Both the position numbers and the translations under genes were made by a program. Below are positions 48,465 to 59,496 of a DNA stretch of 64,000 nucleotides, one piece after another. The notes under the pieces were generated by a model. The model was not told where the DNA came from. It searched no databases and was given only the letters and a program-made list of their open reading frames with translations. How positions within the stretch are numbered: the stretch's first letter is position 1; every line of letters begins with the position of its first letter. Source of the stretch: Chytridium lagenaria (lineage: Eukaryota; Chytridiomycota; Chytridiomycetes; Chytridiales; Chytridiaceae); the NCBI GenBank assembly GCA_025449115.1, contig JAHLKC010000069.1, positions 124,001-188,000 of the forward strand. The letters are read 5' to 3'.

Positions 48465-51400
48465 ATGAGTGACCCAGGAGGAGTTCCTGGAAACGGTGAG
48501 CTCGGCGATACCACGCTCGCAGCCCTCGTATCCGCCTTTGCCATCAACGGAGCTTTGGCTGTCCTTTTTATCACTGGATTCATCATTTTGCGGCCACGAT
48601 TCCCCCACACCTATGCGCCTAGGGTCATCTCCGTTCCAGAAAAGTGGGTACCTTTGTCCTTGCCGTTCTGGTTTCGGAAATGCTTTTTTAACGAGTGGAT
48701 GTGCTCATCTCCATACTGGTCTAACATATGGCCTTAACTAATTCAGAGAACGATCCCCTGAGCTTCCGGCAACTGCATTGGGCTTTCTGGAGGCATTCAA
48801 AACATCAGACATAACATTACTTAAGCGTATGGGACCTGATGCGTACGCCACGATTTACTTTACACGCACTCTCGCCTTGCTGTTCATTGGCCTTGGCGTG
48901 TTCTCGTCGATCGTCCTGCTCCCCATCCACATCTACGGCGGAAACAACCTTGAGGGTCTTAATGCTTTGACTGTGGGCAATGTTATTGCTACAAACCTAC
49001 TTTGGGTGCATTTCGTTGTTATCACCGTGGTCACAGGTTTGCTTTACTATGTTACCATTAGTCTGAATTATATGTGTAGGCGCTACCATATACACGATTT
49101 ACAAGCTGATCGCGTTGACTGCCCGCCTTCGCCAACACTACCAAGCCAGCTCGGAGAAGGCCAACTCTCTTGCTGCCCGTACTCTTATGATCCGCGATGT
49201 TACTAATGACATCCGATCCCCGCTTGAAATCGCCCGGCTATTTGATCGTATCGCCCCTGGATCTGTTCATACCGTCGTGATTCCCAGACGTGTGCCGAGT
49301 CAACTTAGTAAGCTTGTGATGAAGAGGACTTGGAAGCAGTACCGATTAGAGGAAGCCATTACCAAGTATGTGAGTGCATCCGCGGAAGAGGCACATCTCG
49401 GAAACCGCCCTCTTGGAGGAGTCACGAAGCTTCGAGGATGCTGTGGAAAGCGCGCAAGTTACAAGTACTGAATATCAAGGAAACGGCAATTCTTTAGCTC
49501 GAGGTACTCAGATTTCATTTGGTTTCAATGCTCACTTCAAACTGCTGTAGCATTGGAAAATGGCATTCATTATGATAAGCACCGCCCTATTAAGAGAAAA
49601 TACATGTTTTTTTGGCGAATCTAAGGATGCCATTACGACTTACGTTGACCAGCTCAAGGCAATCGAGGATCGCATAGAGCTGGCACAGGACTCTGCAGGC
49701 ATTCTCGATTCAAGCGAAGTCATCGAAGCGCCTCCCACTGCAGCACAGTCAGGTTCGGCATCTTTCATTCAAGGAAGCCACGACGTTTCGTTTGACGCCA
49801 CGGATGCAAGTTCATGCCCGTCGCGTTTGTTTTCTTCAACAACATTTTAAGCGCCCATGTGGCTGCGTCTGCTGTCATCCATGACGCCCCTGCGGGCCTT
49901 TCTGAAAAATTCTCATGTGTCGACGTGGATGACGTGCTGTGGGAGAATTTACAGAGTAGTTTTTTGGAACGACAGAGCAGAACTTCCTTGGCCAATGCGG
50001 CTTACATAGGTCTCATTTTGTCTGGACCGCTATTAGTAAGCTGAAGGTTTTATGATATTTCTAAACGTTTAAGTTAGTTTTGTTCGGACATTCTCTGAGC
50101 CGAATGCACTTGTCAGGCTCTTCCCTGTCTTAAAAGCGTTCTTTGATTACAGCCCGGAGCTCACCGGTATCGTTTCCCGGTTTCCTCCCTCAAGCTATTA
50201 TTTCGGTGTTGCTGCTTCTTATTCCATCTATACTAAGAATCCTCAACCGTCTTTCTGGTGTCGCGCTCCTTACGGAGGTGGAAAGAATCACACATGATCA
50301 ATTTTTCTTCTTTCAGGTACCTTTCCCATTACTTTCAAATTCACATTTCTACAGGTTATAAATTTGTTCTTCGCAGTTGCGATCAGTGGAACCATTATTA
50401 CTGTCTGGTCTGTCTTTGGCGGGATATTGAAAGACCCGTCTACCATCTTCTTCACTCTTGCGGAAGTCATCCCAGATCTGCCAACTTCTTCACTAACTAC
50501 GTCATGTTGGCTGGATTAGTAAGTCCTTTAAATATTTTATTTACTCATGTTGTATCCAGTCTGGACCCAGTGTAGATCTTCTACAACTTGCGCCACTTGT
50601 TGTATCGCCTATTCTCGTCTACTTCTTTGGAAACACTCCTCGTACTATCCATTCTGTTATGCAGCCTGTACCGTTCCGGTACTCGGAAATTGTGGCTTAT
50701 CATAACTTTTTCGCGGTTCTCGGGTTGATTTACATCACGATTGCACCCCTTGTCGTTGTGATGGTGTCGCTGTACTTCAGTTTCTACTTTTTTCGTGTAT
50801 TATTACCAGCTTCAGGTTTGATGCAGACTTTGTGATTATGAGAATAATTTATATTTGTTTAGTACATTTTTGTCCACCCTTACGAGAGTGGAGGAAAGCT
50901 TTTGTACACGGCAGCGCAGCATCTCTTTGTTGGTCTTTATATCATGCGTTAGTAAATGCCCCTTTCCAAGCAGTTTTTTACTTTTTTTTTGTTCCTTCGT
51001 TTATTTGAACATTTTTCAAGCTCTGACCCATTCTTAATAGAGATTCTTATGATTGGACTTTTCGGTCTGCGGCAAGCCTACATCCAATCTGGACTTACTC
51101 TCCTCCTTCTTATCTTCACAGCCTGGTGCACTCACCAATCAAAGAGGTTTGGCCGCATCATTAACGAGCTTCCCGTCAAGACCGTCCTCGACGCCGAGGA
51201 CGCCGAAATATTGCGTCGTGCCAAACGGCCCATCTATGAGCCACGGAGGTCTTTTCTTTCACGTCTCCTCCCTGGCTTTCTTGACGCTATCGACATCACC
51301 GATGAGCTTGAGGGTTTGCTGGCCGAAAGCAGGGGCACAGCCACGTTCCAGTTCCCTAGCAATGATGAACTTGTCGCCGAGTATGCCCATCCAAATGCTG

Positions 51401-51576
51401 GAGCGGAGCCTATCAAGATTTGGGTCCCTTCAACATCTGTGCAGGGGGTGGCGAGCGCAGTGAAGATGGACGTGTCAAAGATCACGCACGCGGTGCTGGT
51501 GACCGAAGGTGCTGCAGTGGATGCTGAGGGACGGGTAAAGCTGTCGCCGGCTGCCATTGCTTGGGAGGATGTGTGA
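48465..51576 (+). CDS. CSC1/OSCA-family osmosensitive cation channel
   Basis: These are plasma-membrane, calcium-permeable, mechanically or osmotically gated channels (DUF221/RSN1_7TM) related to TMEM63 and TMEM16. The N-terminal helix is ALVSAFAINGALAVLFITGF. TM segments follow near FTRTLALLFIGLGVFSSIV, TNLLWVHFVVITVVTGLLYY, LVSFPGFLPQAIISVLLLLI-like text and MIGLFGLRQAYIQSGLTLLL. The cytosolic RRM-like loop (RTLMIRDVTNDIRSPLEIAR, MPVAFVFFNNILSAHVAASA) and the tail WCTHQSKRFGRIINELPVKT are typical. About eight introns are present. Several one-base shifts lie near 49.57, 49.81 and 50.5-50.9 kb. The end is WEDV at 51576, with AATAAA at about 51737. It is close to the usual length of fungal CSC1 proteins. 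Confidence 0.85.
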
Positions 51577-51895
51577 ATGCCGCGAATTGCACTTTGCTTG
51601 GCTATATCGATATTCTTCCTTATCGAATTCTTATCCTGCTTTTTTGTATTTCAATAGTTATTATTCCAGTTGTTTTTGAGAGGTTGTTGTTTTATGTTGA
51701 GCTCATTGCCTTGCACGTCTGCATATTAAAGTGGAAATAAAGTAGATTTCAACCTGTAATATTTGGCTTTTAACCATTGGTTATAGGTTCTAATGACTGT
51801 ATTAGCCTTTATTAATTTAGAAACCAATCTTGGTTAGTTTGCCCGTTGCATGTGCTAGATTACGTCAGAGAAGAAAATCAATGTAAATAAACATA

Positions 51896-53589
51896 CTACT
51901 GCTTCGGTTCGGTTCCGCTCGCATGAATAATACTCCCGCCAGGAAGGTCAATGCATTTGTTCGAAAAAGAGTTTGTGAGGCCACCGTCAGCATTAAACAC
52001 CCACGCTTGGTTCATGTTCTTCAAGCATGTGAATACCTAACCCAAATCAATTATCGATGAACGTCTTCATGCAATGTTCCCACCGTTATTGAAGCTCCAT
52101 TGTTTGCATTCCATTGACTCAAATCAACGCAATTGTTGGTGCCGGTATTTTGTATCATAAAAGCCCACCAACTTGCACTAATGTCCAGCTTTGAGAGCTG
52201 CGTCCCGATACGCACGTGTTGGCCTGCAAGGATTGTCCAAAACCTTTAGCAGAATCAAGGCAAAGGCCTTCAAAGCTTTTAATCACACCCACGTAGCCGT
52301 AACGTTGAACAACGCCGGTCACGGGAAGTGTCGCCACAAATCTTTGATTTCGACCTCCATTGCAAGCCCTAGATAAATATTTTCAGACTAGAAGACATAA
52401 ATTATCTACCATTGGGTGACCGGAGTTCCTGAAGGATGAACAATTCCAGCATTCCCTAACTCAGCGCATAGGCCACTATGCGATGCAATCCAAGCGTTTT
52501 GAGGTGTTTGAACAAATACTTGGTTCTGATTACCAATTTTACAGTCCCAAATCTTGGAACCTACCGTTAGGATTAAAGAAATATAGAAGAAACCAACCCC
52601 AAGTACTGTTCCATTGCTACGACTACGATTAAAAACATCAATGCATAGATTCGTTCCGCTCTGTTGAGCGTAAAATCCGGATCCGTATTTCTTCAACGTC
52701 CACGATTGCGTCAAAGAACCTTTCACGCAATTGTTGGCTAACAGCACGCCGCCCCTCCCATTCGCCGCGTCCAAGCACAGCCCCTCTGTGGAAAGAATAG
52801 TTCCAATAAAGTCTCTTCTTGCTACAGCAGGCTGCTGCATTCAAATCCCTGCTCTCGAGTGCAGTCAATCGGGAAAGGGACATCGCCGTCCATCGCGTTC
52901 GCAAAGTCCTGGGTCCAATGTCCGTTATAATAACCGGACCCGAAGAAGCGAGCTCGTGGATCCCTTAGATTCGCTTCGTGATAGGGAGAACGAATAAAGA
53001 CCTTTTTAAAAAAGAAGTAAGAACAATCGTATGTGATTTGAAGCTTACCCCCATAATTTCGATTTCATTCTCTGAGCGCATGGCAACATCTTTTTAAAGC
53101 AGTTAGGTGGTATTAACATTACGTTAACGGGTGCATAAATATTCACTTTCGGATAAAAAGTTCCAATCTGGATAATATTCGTTCAACCTAATACCTATGA
53201 TAACGGAAGTAAGTTTCATATATTTGTATCTTAGGAAGTTTGGGTGCTCACCCCAAAAAGTACCATCGCTGGAATTGTGGGCCATGAAATTGTACACGGC
53301 TTGGTCCACTGCATGGTACTGCGCGACGGCCACTAATCGTCTGTCCAACTATACTCACAAATAAATAAAAGTTGAATAAATGAAGGCAACAGGTGAGTGC
53401 GAAGAAACTAACCACTAGAGGCCGTGAGCCGACGGACCGCCTGTAGTTGTTAACCTGACGAAAGCATCAAACAGGATCATTTGGTCACTATGGGCTGACC
53501 TGTTGCAGCATACTGCATGGTGTTGATATTTGGCCAACAGCTTTCGCTGCCTGCCAAACGACAGCAACCAAAACCCACACAACACGCAT
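51896..53589 (-). CDS. Secreted CAP/SCP-domain protein with C-terminal ricin-B-type lectin domain
   Basis: A signal peptide begins MRVVWVLVAVVWQAAKAVGQ. The CAP domain reads QQVNNYRRSVGSRPLVLDRR, LVAVAQYHAVDQAVYNFMAH, SPYHEANLRDPRARFFGSGY and YNGHWTQDF. This is the pattern L..HN.YR..., L...A, then W..S..H..N, ..G.GY..G.W.Q.F. A beta-trefoil of ricin-B type follows: STEGLCLDAANGRGGVLLAN, SQSWTLKKYGSGFYA, TNLCIDVF, GLCAELGNAGIVHPSGTPVT, EGLCLDSAKGFGQSLQ and a last NKCIDLPGGSIIHASG, with Q-x-W elements. The end is TAG at 51896. CAP proteins bind sterols or act extracellularly; the lectin part may bind glycans. There are about ten small introns. Nothing identifies it as a toxin, because no catalytic chain is present. 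Confidence 0.72.
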
Positions 53590-53803
53590 CAAAAACAAGG
53601 CAAGCTCGTGTAGACGTCGTAGTTAGCTCGTTTTTTACGCCTATAACGTTGATTCTTAAACATCCAAACCACTTTATTAATGAATGGGTTGGCTGATGGG
53701 ATTTGCACCCGCGCCCAACGGCAAATGGTGATCCCTATCGCTATCTGGCTACAACTGCTGCGGCTTGCGTTGTGACTTACTCACGAGATCGTCAAATTTA
53801 GCT

Positions 53804-54484
53804 TTATCCATCGTTGGTTTTGAGGAAATGGGTTTCCCCGTCTTCGCCGTTAACACGTTCCCTCAACGCTTCCATTTCCGTAGTAAACCCTTCGGTGAGT
53901 TCTGGGTGGATGTAGTAGAAGCGTTCAGGGATATCGTTTTCCACGTTGAAAAGACTCGCGAGGTAGACTTTTGAAGGTCGCCCGGAAAGACTGTTGTCCG
54001 TTTCGGTTGACCGAAAAAGGTGAGGGTTTCAAAAGTTAACGGAGATTCCTTAATGTCGCTGGAAGTGGAAGTGGTGGTTTCGGAAGACGATGTTGAGATT
54101 GATGCAACGTAGGGTTTGCAGCACCATTGAACGACAGCGGTAGAAAGAGACGAAGTGATGAGTGCTTTAAAAATTATGGGTGGTTAGTTTTCCAGACAAA
54201 TTACAGAAGACGCAAATATAATGCCATACCTGCAGCCATGATAGATATGGCAGCCGTGGAGCTTTGTGATGACGCAAATGCAAAGAGAGGCGTGACAGAG
54301 TACGTCATGGCAAGAGAGATAACGGACACCCTTTTCAACACTTTGACTCCACCCGCTATCGGGCCTTGGTAGATAATTTTGTCCCAGGGGTTGTGCTCTG
54401 ATGTCGAATCTGGACCAGCAAAAGACTGCGGGTATGCGCAAATGCGACAGGGTTTGCGAGATGCGATCGTGCGAGCATGGACAT
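53804..54484 (-). CDS. TMEM70-like mitochondrial membrane protein
   Basis: The start MSMLARSHLANPVAFAHTRS is an Arg-containing, acid-poor N-terminus typical of a mitochondrial presequence. It is followed by IYQGPIAGGVKVLKRVSVIS, a helix with MTYSVTPLFAFASSQSS, a second helix (AALITSSLSTAVVQWC) across a GTATGG...AAAG intron, LTFETLTFFGQPKRTTVF and FYYIHPELTEGFTTEMEAL. The order of G-x-I-Y-x-G, two helices and a late phenylalanine-rich FF-G strand fits the TMEM70/TMEM186/TMEM223 family of inner-membrane assembly factors for ATP synthase and complex I. Two one-base restorations are needed: G4 at 54387-54390 and T4 at 53969-53972. Both restore the family sequence. Orthology to TMEM70 itself is probable. 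Confidence 0.66.
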
Positions 54485-54879
54485 GGTGTTTGCTACAGAT
54501 GCAGTATTTAAAAAAGGAAATAAAAACTTGACAATACACGGCTAAGAACTGAAGTAAAAAAATGGAAGAAATCCAAAATAATTTATGAAAACGGCATAAA
54601 GCAAGAAAAACAAGAAAGGTGCGAGATATAATAATGCCTCTTCTACAGAAACAAAAAAAAAAAAAAACAAACAACAAAAACAAACGGACGAAACAAAAAA
54701 CCAAGGATAACAAAAACCACCGAGAAAAAAACAAATATTATGTCGCTTCGCATACGACCAAACATCACACAAAAAACAATGCACAAAATACAGCATGCAA
54801 AGAAAAAATCAATAAAGAAAGTATGCCATAAATTCGGGAACAAGAAAAAATATATCAACAAGAAAACCATGCAAAAAAA

Positions 54880-57800
54880 TCACCATTTCCTCTTCCACAT
54901 CGCTGCAACCCTTTTGAAAAACAAAGATACCCTCTCCGATATGCTCTTTTTTTCTCCCTGGTCCCGGGAGTCTTTGAGATGCACGTCAGCTATCGGCGAT
55001 AACTCTGGCACTATAGCGGCTGCCGGAACTTCCATGGACTTTCCGTTCGGCGCATCCTCCACTAAAGGCGTGGGTCGAATGTACTCTAGTGTTGCATGCT
55101 CTCTCACAAAGACAGCAGAGCCAACGACTTCCTCCCCAAGGAAAGGGTCGCGTGATGACGCCAGCCTTCATTTGAAGGACCATTCTGTGGATCTTCCTGT
55201 CTCTCTTCAGCAGGGATTGGACTGGAACGTCCCGGCGGAGTAGTCTTCTGATGAGCACAATGAAACCTTGCGGAAAAGTACCAGCTGGTCCACGAGAGCT
55301 GTTGCAAATCTCAATGACAGTGCGGACGCCTTCAGAAGCTTTTTCAACAGAAAGGCGCTGGAATGGTCCTCAGGAAGAGCCTACGGAGTCTGTCCATTAG
55401 GATACCGTACCTGTACAATAATTTGAAGTTAGCGTAAACAGAAGAAAAAAGAAAGATGATTAAACACTGTCAAATAAGCAAGGATTATACCTGGTCAATC
55501 TTTGTAATGGCAAGACCAAGTAAGCTCCCAGGCCTATCTGCTTCCTTCTCGGATCCTCAGCCACAATGCCAATAATTCTAGCTACTCTGCCAATGCAATA
55601 GAGTCTGTCGGAAGACCAGTATTTCGAGCTTTAACTCCGTCGTCGCTTCGTCGGCCACCCCCGTTCCTCTCCCCTCATCCTTCATCGACCCCTTCGGCGT
55701 CCTTGAGCTGGCCCCAGCCCTATATCCACCCACGGGAGCAAGTCGCAACCCCATTGGTCTTTGCAATCGCTTCTTAACCTTTTCCCATCCAGTTTCCGCC
55801 TCAGGCAGATCGATAACCGTTCCCCATCTCGACTTCCCTGAACTCAGCGGGACGAGGCGATGGCGCACCTCTCCCAAACAATACAATCGGATCAAACGAG
55901 TGTCGTTTTCCTGACGTCCTTATCCGGGATCCTCCAATGGAAAAGAGGGAGCCAGGTGTACGGACATTCCCTGGACTATCGATACAAGATCTGGCCTCTT
56001 CTTTAATTAACAAGTTTGTAAAGGTTCAAGTCTCGGTTTCCGTCACGACGGGTTGAAGCTTCCCCATCACCACGAAGCGGAGATGTGACACCGCTTAGGC
56101 CCTTTGGAAAAGATCCTCGCCGTCGAAACCTAGCGCGACTACCATGAGGAGCCGAAGCAGGTCCTGGCGATACTGGCGATACTGGCTCAAGGTGCTTCGA
56201 AACACTTTCTCCTGGTGTACTATCGTCATCCTCCGAGAAATACCGTTCCGAAAGCCTCACAGCCTGTATCCTTTCCCGAGCTACACCCTCCGCCTCCTTC
56301 CCATAGTACATACTGTGCATCCATTTATGTACAAGAAGGAATAACTGAGTGTGCGGAGAGGTTTGATTAGGTAGAAACGGCCGCCGTGGTAGTGTGGCAA
56401 TCCCAGTGGAAGCGGCAGCGGCAGCGGTAGAACGAAGCTGTGCAAGCGCTTCAATTTCAACCACCAGCTGCAAGCTCCTATCTAGCCCTGTCAAGAAATC
56501 ACGATAGCAATGAAGCCCAATGGTGTCCTCAGCTTCGCATAGACCAGAAAGCATATTCGCGAACAAAGTCTCTGCTGGGAAGGCCGACGCAGAATCTGCG
56601 CTCCCGTCTTCAACCTCATCTTTATCTGAAAATGCTTCGCACAATGTCGGTCGGCCCATCCAGCGAAATTCTAAAGCAATGTTCCGACAGCACTCGTCCA
56701 TAGTGTCCGAGTGGTCTTCATTAACACTGCAATATAAGCACGACATCCCCTCCGACACCTCCTTATCCTTCCCATCCTCAGCCAGGCCATCAACCCCAAT
56801 TTCTACATTTTCCAAATCCTCTCTTCTCGACGCTTTGTCCATTCGACGATTTTCCGAAAAAAGACTCCTTAGCGAGTTCTTTAGTGCTGGTAAAATGACA
56901 GAGGCATGTAACAACAGAACCTCGGCGACATTACCAAACACTGCTAGTAGGACACGCCTGAATGGTGGAGGAAGCTCATTGACAGACCGTAATGTTTCTA
57001 ACTCGGGTCTCCACGACGATGCATCATTCACTCCATCAAGTCCTTCATCCGCAGTACGGTAATCATCACCCTCGAGCGCAATTTTCTCCAATCGACTCCA
57101 TTCCCTTGCTTCATGTATAAATGGCCGGATGTAAAGGCGAACAGAGACGAGAGCTCTTGTACATATGTTCTTTCTGTTGTGAGAAATTCGTGCAGGATAT
57201 GTTGAACGAGATGCGGAAGAGCAGGCGAGAATGTGGATGAGAGTGCGCTTGGAGAGGGTGCTCGAGAACAATGACGACGAGAAGGGATGGTAGAGGATAG
57301 ACGTTGTTCAGATGTATCCGTGTCTACAACAGCGTCATTGGTCGCTTGGCTAAACGGCGACGCAGGTAGTGTCGATGGTGTTTCTGTTTCAACTTCATAG
57401 GGCAATTGATCCTCAATTTCAGACTTATTGGTCGTAATGGCTTCTTCTTGAGCATCTGCAATAGAACAACATAAAATGATGTTGATATTAAACTCCCGAC
57501 GACAAGACAGGTTGCTTACCATCCACTGAAGATTGTACTAGAGTATGCGCAGCAGTCGTGGATTCTGAAATCATAGATCCAGTAGCCGCCGCCCTCAATC
57601 TAGTCGCTCTTACCGACGAACTTTCCAATCCCAAAAGTGGATTAGTCGATGCCTTTAACGCAGCCAAAATCTGATCAAATTCCGCGGGTGAAAGGCATGC
57701 AGCAAAGTCCTCTGTTGAATCTGATGGTGACGATGTTTCTTTGGGTGGCTCTGGTTGCTGATGTTCAGGTTGCTGTGTCCAATGCATTTCAGTGTCGCGA

Positions 57801-58468
57801 AGATCCTTGTCTCTCGTTCTCCGTCTTTCACGACGCTGGGGCATCTTGGTAAGAGTGGGGTAGTGGGCGAGGTCGGAGGATATGGAGGTGCGGGACGTCG
57901 TGAAAGGCTGCGGTCTGGGACAAATAGGGAGGTAAGGTCGGCATTAGACTTGCCGCCTTCTCTTCTCAACACATGCCGCCCATGACGATAGAGACTCTCT
58001 ATGGAGATGCGAGGAAGTGAAAGACTGATTGGTGGCAGCTCAGGTACAGGCGCTGAATGTTTTGTTGCGGGAGTCTTCTTGTCAGTAAGAGCCATTGAAA
58101 GAGGGGCTGAGGCCGGGCCACCAGACGACGATGATGTGAACAGGCGTCGCCGATGCGTGTTGGTAGTAGATGGAGGATGCGACGAGGAATGGAGAGCGAA
58201 ATGCATTCCTTGAGATGTAATGCAATCAGCGTCCCCGTGTGTAAGGATGCCCCAAGGAAGGTGGGATGCCCGCTGAAGGTGGTCGTCTTCCAATGATGGC
58301 GGGACTAGAAAATAGTTGTCAGTCTTTTTCGATTTTTTTTTTTTGGTTTCAGGGCATGGGGGAGAAGGGTTGAAACTCACCAGATGATGCTAGTGAGCTT
58401 AAGATGTCGTCACTAACAGGAACATTATTATGGCCACCAGCAGAGACTGCGGCGATCCGCGCCGTCAT
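54880..58468 (-). CDS. RhoGEF (Dbl-homology) protein
   Basis: The start is MTARIAAVSAGGHNNVPVSD at 58468. A Ser/Pro-rich N-terminus of about 350 residues precedes a DH domain. Its first conserved region is HLVQHILHEFLTTERTYVQE, and its second includes LPPPFRRVLLAVFGNVAEVL followed by LLLHASVILPALKN. A large acidic insert follows this helix, then CYRDFLTGLDRSLQLVVEIE, LPNQTSPHTQLFLLVHKWMH and a basic Ser-rich tail. The C-terminus reads KSISERVSLFFKRVAAMW. A PH domain, the usual partner of DH, is not obvious; the weak text near 55.75 kb (VIDLPEAETGWEKVKKR) could belong to one. Such proteins activate Rho/Rac/Cdc42 GTPases. There are several introns and one-base shifts near 57.1, 57.8 and 55.9 kb. 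Confidence 0.68.
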
Positions 58469-59496
58469 GATCCCTTATCTGTCTTAGTGGTCCTCTTTCG
58501 CGGGTATGTTCCTTTTTATATCTGATGTTGGCGGCTTTTGCGTAAATAGGAAAGGGGGGAGATGAAGTTTTTGGTGGCTGGCGGGGCCAGAATCGCATGC
58601 GTGAGTGAGGAGATTTGTGAGGAAGGTTCGGGAGAATGTTGGCAATCAGCGTCTAAGTTGAAATGCGGGAGCAATTTGACAAAAGGAATGCCGGAATTTG
58701 ATGAATAAATCGTCGCTCAATGTTTAGTTTTCTGTGGAAGGCTGTGAACGGATGACGCTAATTGTGACGAGAAGAAGTGATGGTGAAAGGCTGAAATGCT
58801 TCACTTCGGTCAGTGCTCCAGCAAGTTTGGAGGTAATAAATTTCAATGGATTGGAATTGGCCAGTTCAAAGCGATGTCTTGTCGCCCCATATGGCAGGTT
58901 AAGGGGATAGTTGGAGCTTGGCTCCCTATCCAACGGTTTTAACCAGGTTTTAACGCGAATCCTCTTTAACCCCCCTTTTTGACGGGCGACAGGACCAGGG
59001 TCAAACTGGTAATGTGTCCATGTCCGAAAATGAAAACATGAATTGATCGGGTTTTTGTTCGTTCGTTTGTTCGTTTCTACGCATGCCATTCCAACACTGT
59101 ATATAAATACCACATGTATTTATTTATTTATTCAACTTGTTGTTTGTTGTGTTGTTTTTCAAATTTATAAAATAAAGTATCCCTGATACAGCAAGTTAAC
59201 TCTCTAAAAAGGTTTTCTTTGAAGCATGGGCTTCCGAGACGGACGACTATGATACCTTACGCTTCGCTTCGCCTCTCATCAAGTTTAATCGCCGCCTCGA
59301 CTCCCGGACTTTGATTCTGAGTGATGGGCAATCATGCCTTTTTTCCAAACTTTTCTTGATCAGTATATAGTGTGCACGCCAAATCCGCCACAAAAACAAA
59401 GGTGAGACAAAAAATCAGCTTCAATTGCTCCAAGTCACCAACGAGTAACAAAAAAGGCCTGCTGCCGTCTGAGAGGACGGACCGAGGCATCATCCC
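58469..59496. other. Spacer upstream of the UPF0658-like gene
   Basis: This is the 5' flank of the RhoGEF gene and the 5' flank of the UPF0658-like gene, divergently arranged. It contains copy A of a ~120-bp direct repeat. No other gene is seen. Confidence 0.55.
59053..59179. repeat. Direct repeat, copy A
   Basis: About 127 bp, from TTTTGTTCGTTCGTTTG through AATAAAGTA, is repeated in the same orientation at 62072-62189 with only small indels and a few substitutions. It includes GTTCG/GTTTG simple motifs, TACGCATGCCATTCCAACAC, CACATGTATTTATTTATT and a closing AATAAA. Similarity stops sharply on both sides. Confidence 0.85.

Noticed and set aside
53690..53765. tRNA-like sequence on the minus strand (B-box-like GGTGCAAATCC near an ATCAGCC end)
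   Set aside because: No 5' acceptor arm pairs with ATCAGCC and the T-stem is weak. It may be chance or a tRNA-derived relic, but it is not a tRNA gene.
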